The translations under genes and the position numbers were made by a program. The notes beneath the pieces are model-generated. The model did not search any database. It was given only the letters and a program-made list of their open reading frames with translations, and was not told the DNA's origin. 22,497 nucleotides of DNA from an uncultured Candidatus Saccharibacteria bacterium (GTDB taxonomy: Bacteria > Patescibacteria > Saccharimonadia > Saccharimonadales > UBA6022): contig CAMPKW010000014.1 of the NCBI GenBank assembly GCA_946887425.1, forward strand, positions 1 through 22,497, in the 5' to 3' direction. Of this stretch, positions 1-8,373 are shown one piece after another (within the stretch, counting starts at the first letter, position 1; each line of letters starts with the position of its first letter).

Positions 1-1628
1 GTTCCGGAAGCGAATATTCCATACTCTACCCAGCTACCAAACGTTTTTGTGCCACCAGCTTTTGCAGACGTGCTTGTATCCACTACGGCCGAGACACGAG
101 GAGAGTTGTCGTTGGCAAAATAGCGACCAACCGACAGATCACTTCCCCATACCTGAACCTTTGGCTTCTTGCCTATACGTACGCATGACGGCTGGCCATA
201 ACGCCAATCACCGGATGATTGATTATACGGCTGGACTGCAGTTGCGTAACAGATTTGTCGCCCGACCTCTATGTCAAGCGCCGACTCGGTTCTACTAATA
301 AGATCTGTAATAGCGAGACCATAGCCGCTGCCACCACTATTGCCAGTTTCGACTGGAGTACAACCATTTCCGTAATACTGGCACGGTTGCTGCCCGCCCA
401 CTGCGGAGTTGGGTATGGCCGCAGTCGATGGCAGCACCATCCTTACAAGTTGCCACTGTGTATTATTCCGGCTCTTTGTAGGACCCTTGTTGTCAAGCTG
501 CGCCTTAACTGTCAATTGAGAATCCGGCTCAACAACTCCTGATACGTTCAGATCAACAAGTGGAATAAGATTATAGTTATATGGCACACTTACACAAGCT
601 GCGCCACTCGTGTCCCATGCGCTGTTGTCATAAGCCCGAGGACCCCAACTAATAGATTGGCATAGTGTATTTCCTACGTCCGACTGCTGTACGCGGTACG
701 AAGAATACTCAGGCCTGTTAGCTTGCCATCCAATAGTATAACTTGACCCGGGGCCGATAGCCGACGTCGACCCTTGAGGGTCGATATTATTTGGAGACGC
801 ACCATTACCCCATGCATTTCCTGTAAAACCGGATTTGCCAACTGCAAATCCTAGACCAGGGGTGGTGCCACCCGACGCGGAAATAGCATGTCGCCAGTGA
901 AGCATATTGCCCGGTACTGCCGTCCAGCTCGTAACGTTAGGTGTCTGGTTTTCGCCCACCCCAACCAGTGACTGTGCAGATGTTGTCCACGCATACTCCA
1001 AGTTGATCGTCTGGCAGTTTGGATCACCCGGTGCGTACCACTGGGTATTCACGCTTGTCCATGTATTGGAAACGATACAAATTCGATGCGACCCCATAGC
1101 CCAGTTCTGGATATTAAGAGTTGCGCCAATTTCCCTGTGTACGGTCACTCTGTCGCCATTCTTCTTCGTCACCCATCCATAGTCGAGATTACCATCAGGA
1201 ATCAGTCGGCCGTTATCGGGTGCATTAGGATTGGTCTCGCTATTGATGGTATGGATATTATCAGAGCGCTGACGGGTTGTATCTATGTAGCCAACAGCCT
1301 TTCGGGTTGCATGGGTTGCGCAAAGAGACATCTCGCCAATAACTTTTACTCGAATAGAGGTTGCGCCTTGTGGCACAATATACCGATCACCACTCTCTGG
1401 GGCCATCCATATGTAGTCAATAACTCCGTTCTCGCCAAAGCTATTACCCTTGGCGCCAGCTAGGGCCTGGCATCGCTCATAGGTAGAGAGATTCGGCGCA
1501 TCAGCCGACACACTCTCGGGTCGGATAATCGCAAAACCTACAGCAATAATTACTGATAGTAGGACAATAAGACTATATCCTAGTATTACTCGCGACCTCG
1601 CCTGTTCAGTCACTACACTACGCTCCAT
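1..1628 (-). CDS. Large secreted, membrane-anchored surface protein (C-terminus off the left edge)
   Basis: The reading frame stays open from an ATG at 1628 to the window edge, giving 542 codons with no stop, so the C-terminus is missing. A basic N-terminus is followed by one hydrophobic helix (about residues 14-36), and the rest is predicted to be outside the cell. The exported part is rich in Trp, Asn, Gly and Ser and has spaced Cys residues, as in beta-rich adhesin-like proteins. A KPKVQVWGSDLSVGR-type segment (coded near 120-170) is one I associate with large surface proteins of Saccharibacteria; that link is from memory. The ATG lies inside the end of the upstream gene (11-bp overlap, ATGGAGCGTAG), so the two are probably translated together. 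A GTG at 1613 is a weaker alternative start. No enzyme motif was seen. Binding to host cells or matrix is inference. Confidence 0.8.
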   Translation of the reverse strand, partial: MERSVVTEQARSRVILGYSLIVLLSVIIAVGFAIIRPESVSADAPNLSTYERCQALAGAKGNSFGENGVIDYIWMAPESGDRYIVPQGATSIRVKVIGEMSLCATHATRKAVGYIDTTRQRSDNIHTINSETNPNAPDNGRLIPDGNLDYGWVTKKNGDRVTVHREIGATLNIQNWAMGSHRICIVSNTWTSVNTQWYAPGDPNCQTINLEYAWTTSAQSLVGVGENQTPNVTSWTAVPGNMLHWRHAISASGGTTPGLGFAVGKSGFTGNAWGNGASPNNIDPQGSTSAIGPGSSYTIGWQANRPEYSSYRVQQSDVGNTLCQSISWGPRAYDNSAWDTSGAACVSVPYNYNLIPLVDLNVSGVVEPDSQLTVKAQLDNKGPTKSRNNTQWQLVRMVLPSTAAIPNSAVGGQQPCQYYGNGCTPVETGNSGGSGYGLAITDLISRTESALDIEVGRQICYATAVQPYNQSSGDWRYGQPSCVRIGKKPKVQVWGSDLSVGRYFANDNSPRVSAVVDTSTSAKAGGTKTFGSWVEYGIFASG

Positions 1629-2223
1629 AACCCTCGGCCTCGCCCGTATTTACCTTTATAGGATTTGCCTGTCTGTCTTTATATAGATTCAGACTTTTCT
1701 CATACATATCCAACTCACTCGCTTTATTAGCGCTATCAGGCTGACTTTGCAGTTTACTGATCGCTTGATTTTGGTAATCTACTGCCATGGCGTAATTTTC
1801 CTGAGCAGCATACACACGAGCGATATTACTGAGTGTCTGGTGAGTAGAGCCAAGATCATTAGCTGCGAGCGCAGCATCGATGGCCTGATCCTTCACCCCA
1901 TTCATCTGAGCAAGGCTTTGCTGCTGAGAGAGCAATTGCTGTTTTGCCACCACGCCAGATGTGACCGCTACTTTATCGGCAAACAACTTCTTTGCGTCAT
2001 CAAGCTTGCCCGCTTTTAGGAGTGCGACGTAGGCAATAGACAGATCCTGATCACCTGTTAGATTCAGACCCTCTACTTCTTTTTTAGCATCAGCACGCAC
2101 CTCTTCCGAGACAGCTTGCTTCTGCTGGCCTGGTAGATAAAGGTATATATACCCCAGATAGATCAAGCCCAAAGTAACCACAGCTACACCACCAAAGATA
2201 ATCCTCTTATTGAGTTTTGTCAT
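1618..2223 (-). CDS. Membrane-anchored helical (TPR-like) protein, partner of the downstream surface protein
   Basis: The product is 201 residues starting MTKLNKRIIFGG. An upstream in-frame start at 2259 would add 12 residues ahead of this typical membrane anchor and has no ribosome site, so I prefer 2223. One transmembrane helix (about residues 7-28) precedes a Gln/Ala/Asp-rich all-helical region. Its helix pairs (ALLKAGKLDDAKKLF, VYAAQENYAMAVDYQNQAI) resemble tetratricopeptide repeats, a protein-protein interaction fold. Its stop overlaps the start of the large surface gene by 11 bp, which suggests an operon and perhaps a role in assembling or presenting that protein. A TATTAT box lies 9 bases before the ATG and no Shine-Dalgarno is visible, so the message may be leaderless. 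No precise function is recognised. Confidence 0.8.
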   Translation of the reverse strand: MTKLNKRIIFGGVAVVTLGLIYLGYIYLYLPGQQKQAVSEEVRADAKKEVEGLNLTGDQDLSIAYVALLKAGKLDDAKKLFADKVAVTSGVVAKQQLLSQQQSLAQMNGVKDQAIDAALAANDLGSTHQTLSNIARVYAAQENYAMAVDYQNQAISKLQSQPDSANKASELDMYEKSLNLYKDRQANPIKVNTGEAEGYGA

Positions 2224-2231
2224 AGCACTAG

Positions 2232-2237
2232 CATAAT
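2232..2237 (-). promoter_or_regulatory. Candidate -10 box (TATTAT) next to the start of the TPR-like gene
   Basis: TATTAT sits 8-9 bases before the ATG at 2223, with an ACTTGT-like element about 17 bases further upstream. Transcription would begin within a few bases of the start codon. Only sequence resemblance supports this. Confidence 0.35.
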
Positions 2238-2355
2238 ACAGCCAGCGCCGTAAGCACAAGTGTAAAAAACCCTACTGGCCATCATGTAGTCATCGATGCA
2301 ATCTATTTTATACAGATAGTGCAATACCTAGTGATATCGTCGTATCTACATAAAA

Positions 2356-2426
2356 GAGATGAGGCCGGAGCGTTGGTGAGTGAACTACGAGTGTAGTTAC
2401 CCGCCAACGCTCCGACGATCCCATCT
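2356..2426 (-). terminator. Long hairpin, probable terminator of the stalk-protein gene
   Basis: A perfect 10-bp stem (GGAGCGTTGG with CCAACGCTCC, 2367-2376 and 2404-2413) encloses a second perfect stem (AACTAC with GTAGTT). Outer complementarity (AGATGAGG near 2356, CCCATCT near 2420) extends it. On the minus strand the hairpin follows the stop at 2442 by about 16 bases and is followed by a T-rich stretch (CTCATCTCTTTTATG). It is larger than a usual intrinsic terminator, so an RNA-stability or processing role is also possible. Confidence 0.6.
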
Positions 2427-2441
2427 GTGTTACTTTTTACC

Positions 2442-3794
2442 TCAGTGTCGGCGTCCGCTCAGCCCTGTAGGGCGAAGCAAAAAGAGCGCCAGCAGCAAGG
2501 CAATGGCCGCACCACCAAAAAACAGCGATGCAATCGACGAAGCTGCGGTGCCACCGCCCTTGACCGCGGTGTCAACCACGGCAGCAGGATACCTGCTCAC
2601 CTTTGCCGTCGCCGCAGCGGTCTTCGATTCCGAAGGAATTACTTCCTGCGTAGCCGAAGGTGCTGCAGACGTCGGAGCGGCGCTTGCGGTCTCGGTGGGC
2701 TGGGTCGTCTGTGATGGCGACGGCTCAGCCGTTTGAGTTGGCATTGTCGTCTCGGTCGGAGACGGCTCGGCCGTTTCGGTTGGCTCGGCCGTCTCGGTCG
2801 GAGACGGGGTATGAGCCGGGATCACCGTGCAGCCGTTGTTGAAGATGGCAATGCCCTCTTCGTTCCAACGGTTGCCCGGGTAACCCCCAGCCACGCCCTG
2901 CTTCACGTAGGAAAACGGGGGGACGATATCGCCTTCATGCTGACCATGTCCGGCCTGCAAGAATGCGTTGATTGACACTTCGAGCAGCTCATAAGCTTCC
3001 GCCCGTGAGTGCGTCGCGTGGCAAAACTGAACCTTCTTGGTGTCGGTGTCATCCGGCAGAGGGTCCGTCGTAGGAGGTGTGGTTACCGGAGGCCCCGAGG
3101 GGCACGCCGGAACCGCAAACTCCTCATTGTAGAGCATTACACGCGTACCGCCGTCGACGCTATCCGAGAAGACAAAGAACATAAGCGTCGGCTCCGTCAC
3201 GGGGAACGTAAACACCTTGGTGTCCGCCCCATTGATCATGTAACTCGTCTGCTCGACGTAGAACACAGCCGGAATTGAGATTCCGTCCTGCGCCCGCACG
3301 CGAATGTTCGTCGGCCCTTCTGATGTTGTCGAGAGAGTCCATGTTGCCACCGGCTGACCGGTTGCACATGAGATCGAGTAGTTCGTACTCACAAGCGACC
3401 CCATCACCGGCGCCGCCGGCGGTGGAGGTGTTGTCTCATTGGAGACCAAGTTGTAGTCACCCAAAACCTTGAACAGCTCAGTGACAGGATCGAGGTACCG
3501 CACATTTACGGTAGTTCCCCAGTCTGCATTGAACGTCTCGGTCTTGCCGACGTTGTCGTTGGGAACCGAGACGTTGCGCGCACCACGAGCATCGGTCACC
3601 ACGAACCCTACGAGTGGAGCATCATATGACTGCTTGTACGTAATGGTTTGGTTGGCGATGTCGACAGACACACTGGCTGAATTGGGTTCGGCGGCCTGAG
3701 CCGGTACGGATACAAACGCGCCTGCCGCCAACAACATCAGTGCGACGAGCAAGCTAAAAACGCCGAAGCGGCGCTTGGTAATCAGATTTTTCAA
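2442..3794 (-). CDS. Secreted Pro/Thr-stalk protein with C-terminal membrane anchor
   Basis: This 450-residue product starts at TTG (3794) with GGGGGAG four bases upstream. TTG is needed to keep the signal peptide (basic N-terminus, hydrophobic core, AQA before residue 35). The mature part begins with beta-rich segments to about residue 230. A compact segment at 252-325 contains FCHATHSRAEAYELLEVS and AGHGQHEGD, with Cys258, His259 and several further His; similar CHxT...HGxH...GD segments occur in actinobacterial and Patescibacterial secreted proteins. A Pro/Thr/Glu repeat stalk (about 328-385, units such as SPTETAEP) and a final transmembrane helix (420-440) with an RR tail follow. I see no LPxTG signal ahead of that helix, so it is probably an integral anchor. 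About two thirds of the first 50 codons end in G or C, more than in neighbouring housekeeping genes, which may mean transfer. Function is unknown; adhesion or glycosylated display is inference. Confidence 0.85.
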   Translation of the reverse strand: MKNLITKRRFGVFSLLVALMLLAAGAFVSVPAQAAEPNSASVSVDIANQTITYKQSYDAPLVGFVVTDARGARNVSVPNDNVGKTETFNADWGTTVNVRYLDPVTELFKVLGDYNLVSNETTPPPPAAPVMGSLVSTNYSISCATGQPVATWTLSTTSEGPTNIRVRAQDGISIPAVFYVEQTSYMINGADTKVFTFPVTEPTLMFFVFSDSVDGGTRVMLYNEEFAVPACPSGPPVTTPPTTDPLPDDTDTKKVQFCHATHSRAEAYELLEVSINAFLQAGHGQHEGDIVPPFSYVKQGVAGGYPGNRWNEEGIAIFNNGCTVIPAHTPSPTETAEPTETAEPSPTETTMPTQTAEPSPSQTTQPTETASAAPTSAAPSATQEVIPSESKTAAATAKVSRYPAAVVDTAVKGGGTAASSIASLFFGGAAIALLLALFLLRPTGLSGRRH

Positions 3795-3973
3795 TCTGCT
3801 CCCCCTACTTTCGTTTCAATTTCACACAATATGGGATGTTAAGGTGGGCTTTTCATGAGTCACTTAGGAAGTTCTCAAAAAAAGAGTGGCGGCAAGTCGC
3901 TGCACACTTTCACTACCATAGCATCTTTTAGTTATTTTGTAAATAGTTTTTAGCTTCAGAGGCGCTTATCTGG

Positions 3974-3979
3974 TAAAAT
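3974..3979 (+). promoter_or_regulatory. Extended -10 (TGGTAAAAT) of ychF, leaderless arrangement
   Basis: TGG precedes TAAAAT, giving the TGn extended -10 form, and the ATG begins 10 bases after the box. A start point at the usual distance leaves a leader of 0-3 bases, and no Shine-Dalgarno is present. The same 12 bases, TGGTAAAATAGA, lie before the start codon at 8366 on the other strand. A convincing -35 is not visible. Confidence 0.6.
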
Positions 3980-3988
3980 AGACATATT

Positions 3989-5065
3989 ATGAGTCTATCT
4001 ATCGGAATCGTCGGCCTTCCAAATGTCGGCAAATCAACCCTATTCAACGCCCTTACTAACAACGACATTTTAGCAGCGAATTATCCTTTTGCTACTATTG
4101 AACCAAATACCGGTATCGTACCTGTACCCGATGGGCGCCTGCAAAAACTAGCCGATCTTTATGGATCAACCAAAATCCTCCCTGCTACCGTTACTTTTGT
4201 CGATATCGCCGGACTTGTCGCTGGCGCAAGCAAAGGCGAAGGGCTTGGCAATAAGTTCCTTGCCAATATTCGCAACTGTGATGCGATTGTTCACATCGTA
4301 CGCGCTTTTCATAGTGGCGACGTGATTCATGTCTCGGACAAGATCGATCCGCGCGACGATATTGAAGTCATCAACACCGAACTCATCCTGGCGGACATGC
4401 AAACAATTGAAACCCGCCTGCCAAAAATTACTAAAGAAGCTAAGGCGAAACCCGCTCTACGAGCGACGGCTGACTACTTACAAACACTCCTCGATCATCT
4501 AAAAGCTGGCACCCCCCTATCCGCTCTTGGCGATTTAAAGGCCGAATTCATCAGCGATCTTCACCTTCTTACAGCCAAGCCGGTTATTTATGCCTTCAAC
4601 GTTGACGAAGACACGTTAGTCGATGAAACCAAAAAAGCTGAGCTGAGCGCACTCGTCGCACCAGCCCGAACACTTTTTGTATGCGCCAAGCTAGAAGAAG
4701 AGATTAAAGGCCTCAGTCCCGAAGACGCCGGCGAGCTCCTCGAAAGCTACGGCGTGAAAGAGACTGGGCTCCTCCAGATGATTCATGCCGCCTATGACAC
4801 GCTTGGTCTTCAAAGCTACCTGACGGCTGGTCCAAAAGAAGTTCGCGCCTGGACAATCAAGCAAGGTGCCACCGCCCCTCAAGCCGCTGGTGTTATTCAC
4901 GGCGATTTTGAGCGTGGCTTCATCGCTGCTCAAATTGTCGATTATGATGATCTTATGGAAGCTGGTTCCGAAGCAGCAGCAAAGAGCGCTGGCAAAATGC
5001 GCACAGAGGGCAAAGACTACGTCATGCAACCTGGCGACATTGTCGAGTTTCGATTTAACGTTTAG
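3989..5065 (+). CDS. ychF: Redox-regulated ribosome-binding ATPase YchF (Obg-related P-loop NTPase)
   Basis: This 358-residue protein has the full family length. The P-loop is GLPNVGKST (residues 9-17) and DIAGLV (72-77) is the G3 region, followed by the SKGEGLGN switch characteristic of the Obg/YchF group. The base-recognition motif is NVDE (204-207), the NxxE form that makes YchF prefer ATP over GTP, in place of NKxD. The C-terminal part ends in a TGS domain (about 275-358, [12 protein letters not shown]). YchF associates with ribosomes and affects translation and stress responses; its exact role is unsettled even in model bacteria. It is one of two plus-strand genes here, transcribed away from the stalk-protein gene, and is closed by a hairpin just after its TAG. 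The ATG is supported by homology from the first residues and by the -10 box placed next to it. Confidence 0.97.
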   Translation: MSLSIGIVGLPNVGKSTLFNALTNNDILAANYPFATIEPNTGIVPVPDGRLQKLADLYGSTKILPATVTFVDIAGLVAGASKGEGLGNKFLANIRNCDAIVHIVRAFHSGDVIHVSDKIDPRDDIEVINTELILADMQTIETRLPKITKEAKAKPALRATADYLQTLLDHLKAGTPLSALGDLKAEFISDLHLLTAKPVIYAFNVDEDTLVDETKKAELSALVAPARTLFVCAKLEEEIKGLSPEDAGELLESYGVKETGLLQMIHAAYDTLGLQSYLTAGPKEVRAWTIKQGATAPQAAGVIHGDFERGFIAAQIVDYDDLMEAGSEAAAKSAGKMRTEGKDYVMQPGDIVEFRFNV

Positions 5066-5075
5066 ACATGAAGAA

Positions 5076-5110
5076 GGGCGACGCAAGTGCTTTTGGCACT
5101 CGTGTCGCCC
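5076..5110. terminator. Hairpin terminator between convergent ychF and sortase-like genes
   Basis: GGGCGACGCAAGTGC pairs with GCACTCGTGTCGCCC (15-bp stem with one wobble and one mismatch, TTTTG loop), 10 bases after the ychF stop and 17 bases after that of the opposing gene. It lacks a strong T-tract on either side, so it may act on both strands weakly or protect RNA ends. Confidence 0.65.
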
Positions 5111-5127
5111 AGATCCTCAACTACGTG

Positions 5128-5829
5128 TCATAGCAGCTTAGCGGTCACAACAGTGACCTGCTGCCAGACATCCCCATCTTTGCATCCGATGAGCCTAATG
5201 AGACTATCATCGATATCCCAAACCGGCGTTTTGCCGTCGACCTCGAGGTCATACTTCGGATAAAAGGACACATCAGTCACCTGATATTGCACCCTACCCT
5301 CAGACGCAACAAGTTCGATGACGTCACCAGGACGGGAGGCGGTCGTTAAGGCATTAAACGGCCACTTCTCTGTCTCGGCGCTATGAGCCAGGATGTACCC
5401 TTTTCGATGGGTCAGCCAGTAGCTCATATTTCTTTCCGTCGGCGGTACGAATGGGCCAGTTTCCTGATCCATGGGCGCAATCGGAAGGTCGATACCCGCA
5501 GCTTTATATACGAGCCGTGACGGCGTAGTACTAATGGGCTGCGACACTTCTTTAACCGGAGCCAAAGTCGGTGCCGGTTCTGGCGTTGGCGTGTTGGCTA
5601 ATGCCTTCACACTCGGTGCCACTTCTGCAGATGGCGACGGTGTGCTCATCTTCGATAGTGTGGGTGTTGCTGTCGTTTCGAGTGATGGAGCGGTCTCGGG
5701 GGTCTCTGATGTGAGAACACCGTTAACCACTAAAAATACAGTCACGAACAACATGATCACACCAGCGAGTATGATCGTGCCGAGCCGTGAAGGAGTGCGA
5801 TCCCGTCTGGGTCGCTTCGCTTCCGACAT
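5128..5829 (-). CDS. Sortase-like membrane-anchored protein (class E/F-like), catalytic Arg not evident
   Basis: The 233-residue product has a basic cytoplasmic start, one transmembrane helix (about 17-38), a Pro/Thr/Ser linker (41-100) and a C-terminal domain that follows the sortase order: entry strand RLVYKAAGIDLPI (105-117), GPFVPP, ILAHS with candidate catalytic His149, WPFNAL then RPGDVIEL, and LIGC with candidate catalytic Cys216. Sortases join proteins bearing a sorting signal to the cell surface or to each other. In classes E and F an Arg normally follows the Cys by about 8-10 residues; here that stretch reads WQQVTVVTA with Gln223/Gln224, so activity may be altered or lost. The usual GH and TC are also AH and GC. 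The start is fixed by AGGAGG four bases before the ATG. Substrates are unknown; no clear LPxTG protein is seen in this window. Confidence 0.7.
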   Translation of the reverse strand: MSEAKRPRRDRTPSRLGTIILAGVIMLFVTVFLVVNGVLTSETPETAPSLETTATPTLSKMSTPSPSAEVAPSVKALANTPTPEPAPTLAPVKEVSQPISTTPSRLVYKAAGIDLPIAPMDQETGPFVPPTERNMSYWLTHRKGYILAHSAETEKWPFNALTTASRPGDVIELVASEGRVQYQVTDVSFYPKYDLEVDGKTPVWDIDDSLIRLIGCKDGDVWQQVTVVTAKLL

Positions 5830-5916
5830 GATACCTCCTGGTAGATGGTCTGTAATTGAAGAACTAAATGTCGCAAAGCGACTTAACTATAATATATCAT
5901 ATTTTGTAAGAAATGT

Positions 5917-6642
5917 CTACTTGAGGCGTCGCAGTAGGTAGAACCGTTCCTGGTTACCCTTGGCACCCGCTACGTCACTATCGCGCTTGTCGACAATTGC
6001 AAAATAAAACTTCGCCCAGGCTTCGAAATCCTTCAAAATCTGGCGACGAATCGAATCATTTTTGATAATTCCTTTGTTCGTCTGATTTTTACCTGCCTCA
6101 AACTGCGGCTTGAGCATGATCGCAAACTGCGTCGCCTGAGTACTAAGATAGTTCACTAGGTGCGGCAATATTTCACGAACACTAATAAATGACACGTCCA
6201 TAACGATAATATCAGGTTTGTCATCCTCTATATAAAAATCACGAATGTCAGTTTTCTCATGAAGCTTAATGCGCGGATGCCCTTTCAGACTCGGATGGAG
6301 CTGGTCGGTACCGACATCAACCGCATACACCAACTTCGCCCCAGACCGTAACGCATAATCAGTAAAGCCCCCCGTACTACTTCCGACGTCGAGCACTATT
6401 TTATCCTTGAAGTCAAGCTGCAATATATCCGACACGCTTGCAAGTTTGAGCCCGGCCCGGCTGACATACTGCTGATCGGCCATGAGTTTGATGACGCTCC
6501 CCTCGCGGACAAAGTGCCCCGGCTTTGTCACCTTCTCTCCATCAACCGTTACCTTGCCGAGCTTAATCCAACTTTCCGACTGCGACCGACTCGTCGTCAG
6601 ACCGCGCTTTGTTAATTCGATATCAAGTCGCTGCTTTGTCAT
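5917..6642 (-). CDS. tlyA: TlyA-family rRNA 2'-O-methyltransferase (S4 domain plus FtsJ-like fold)
   Basis: The product is 241 residues starting MTKQRLDIELTKRG, so the longer frame reaching 6693 is not needed. Residues 1-60 form an S4 RNA-binding domain and the rest is an SAM-dependent methyltransferase: LDVGSSTGGFTD around 84-95 binds SAM, with MDVSFIS (148-154) and LKPQFEAG (177-184) matching later motifs of the RrmJ/TlyA group. Characterised TlyA proteins methylate ribose of 16S and/or 23S rRNA cytidines and make ribosomes sensitive to capreomycin; whether this one does both is not visible. The ATG overlaps the upstream stop as ATGA, so translation is coupled to the beta-lactamase-fold gene. 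Some relatives are annotated as hemolysin A, probably misleadingly. Confidence 0.93.
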   Translation of the reverse strand: MTKQRLDIELTKRGLTTSRSQSESWIKLGKVTVDGEKVTKPGHFVREGSVIKLMADQQYVSRAGLKLASVSDILQLDFKDKIVLDVGSSTGGFTDYALRSGAKLVYAVDVGTDQLHPSLKGHPRIKLHEKTDIRDFYIEDDKPDIIVMDVSFISVREILPHLVNYLSTQATQFAIMLKPQFEAGKNQTNKGIIKNDSIRRQILKDFEAWAKFYFAIVDKRDSDVAGAKGNQERFYLLRRLK

Positions 6643-8366
6643 GGGTACATAATTCCTTCTACATCTCGGGTAATCTGTGCGATATTTTCCCATGAGCTGC
6701 CTTTTGTTAATATCGTCATTGCGTAGGTACCTTTTGGATGGTGGACAATGCCCGAGTCATTAAGATAATCCCACAAAAAGCCAACCTTATCCTGTACCGA
6801 GCCTTTACTACCCGCCGGAATACCTCGTCGATAGATCTGACGTCCCATCTTTTCAAGCAAATTCGATCGGTCATCACCACTCAGGAGTGTCCCGTTGTGA
6901 ATGCCAATCATCAGGCGGTTAAGATCGGCGGCCGAGGACTGCGTGGCTGTTGAGTTTGTGAACGTCGTTGCGCGGCTCATCCCCTTCCCGTAAAGGAAGT
7001 TGTTAATATTTGTGCGTCCGAATTTGCCGAGCAGTTCTTCCGCGCACTCATTCGCCGAAAGGACTATCGTCTTTTCAAGACAGGTTGCCATATCATACCC
7101 TTGAATGGAATCGTTCCAATGCAAATCGCCCGTACGAATCTTGTCAAATAATACAAGCGACAAGAATACTTTGTATGTACTCGCTGCGACCGTGCCTTCA
7201 TTGGCGCGCGCGCCAACCGACCAGCCATGACCATCAAGCTGAGTGATGGCAATGCGTGTATTCGAGCTTTGCCCAATATAGTCAACATAGGCCTGGAGCC
7301 CAGCGCGTGACGAAGAATAACTTCGATCATAACTCACCGTTGGCGCCACAGGATTCATGGCGAGCTTAATTGTAGCCGCGCTTGGCTCGGATGCGACCGC
7401 CGCCTTAAGTGCTTCAGCTAGCTTTGGCTGGTCAACACCCAGTCCACTCGCGGCAGCCGTACGGCCCACCTCTACTCCATCTACAAGTTTCGCTTTTGCG
7501 ACGCCAGGCTTTACATCCACCTGACTAGCAATACTGGCCGTGTAAGCCGAGACGGCGTCATCTTTAATAACCAATATAACTTTGCCATTCTCATCCGTAT
7601 CTGTTGAAAGCCATTTTGCAATATCGATTGGCTCAACGGCTATGCTTTTATCGTTACGGTCTTTGAGAGTAATCTCATGTGCAATGTAACGCTCAGCTTG
7701 GGAGCGAACCGGCTCAATGTCCTTCATGCCTCGTTTTGGTGCCGTTGCGACCACCTGCAACTGGAGTGTTGTTTGTTTGCCAGTAAACCGAGCGTGCTGA
7801 ACCTGCTCTCGTACCATATCAGCCGTCACTACACGACCATCGTGAGGCTCCGTCACCACTAACTTGCCCTCAGTAATACTAAGGGCGGCATCAACTGGCA
7901 CAACCGTCAGCTGCGATGCTACTTTTTGGGCATATTCCGTCAACTGATCCTGATTAAAATCTACCTGCAGGCGTCCGATATCCGAGCTGCGAAACAGGAT
8001 TGAAAATGGGATAAAACGTTGCCATAGCGGGTAATCAATTGCTTCGCGCACCATGCGATCACCCTCTAGTTCAGCCCCAGCTTCGGCAAGCGATGTGGTT
8101 TCTCGCTTATCACCCGATTGAACCGTTACCGATGCATCCTGAAACAACGTGTGTACCTTAGCCGATAGTGTCTCTTCAGTTTGAAGTGCCACTGATTCAC
8201 TCCCCATTCGAGCAAGCGGCAGCGCCTTCGACTGTGGGTACAGCAACTGCCCCGCCACGACGACAACGAATAGACCAACAAGACCAGTCAATAGACTTCG
8301 GCGATGCCGCTCTAATACACTCTTAAGAGCACCTAGCCATTGCAAATGCCTATCGTTGATAACCAT
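6639..8366 (-). CDS. Membrane-anchored YoaR/VanW-like and class A beta-lactamase-fold protein (probable peptidoglycan enzyme)
   Basis: This 575-residue protein has a short cytoplasmic segment, one transmembrane helix (about 23-43), a region (about 110-310) resembling the YoaR/VanW-associated peptidoglycan-binding domain, and a C-terminal serine beta-lactamase/D,D-peptidase fold. Catalytic-site motifs in order are STYK (396-399, nucleophile Ser396), SAN (437-439, the SDN/SxN position) and KVG (527-529, the KTG position). I do not see ExxLN, which supplies the deacylating Glu of class A beta-lactamases, so a peptidoglycan carboxypeptidase, endopeptidase or sensor role is more likely than drug resistance. 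That is inference. The gene has an extended -10 seven bases before its ATG and no Shine-Dalgarno. It shares an ATGA junction with tlyA. Confidence 0.82.
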   Translation of the reverse strand: MVINDRHLQWLGALKSVLERHRRSLLTGLVGLFVVVVAGQLLYPQSKALPLARMGSESVALQTEETLSAKVHTLFQDASVTVQSGDKRETTSLAEAGAELEGDRMVREAIDYPLWQRFIPFSILFRSSDIGRLQVDFNQDQLTEYAQKVASQLTVVPVDAALSITEGKLVVTEPHDGRVVTADMVREQVQHARFTGKQTTLQLQVVATAPKRGMKDIEPVRSQAERYIAHEITLKDRNDKSIAVEPIDIAKWLSTDTDENGKVILVIKDDAVSAYTASIASQVDVKPGVAKAKLVDGVEVGRTAAASGLGVDQPKLAEALKAAVASEPSAATIKLAMNPVAPTVSYDRSYSSSRAGLQAYVDYIGQSSNTRIAITQLDGHGWSVGARANEGTVAASTYKVFLSLVLFDKIRTGDLHWNDSIQGYDMATCLEKTIVLSANECAEELLGKFGRTNINNFLYGKGMSRATTFTNSTATQSSAADLNRLMIGIHNGTLLSGDDRSNLLEKMGRQIYRRGIPAGSKGSVQDKVGFLWDYLNDSGIVHHPKGTYAMTILTKGSSWENIAQITRDVEGIMYP

Positions 8367-8373
8367 AGGTTCT

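Noticed and set aside
907..1463. Plus-strand frames inside the left partial gene
   Set aside because: They are antisense shadows of the long minus-strand frame, which is open for over 540 codons with a sensible signal anchor.
5471..5941. Plus-strand open frame opposite the sortase-like gene
   Set aside because: It is a shadow of the Pro/Thr linker codons, with no start signal; the minus frame has AGGAGG and a domain match.
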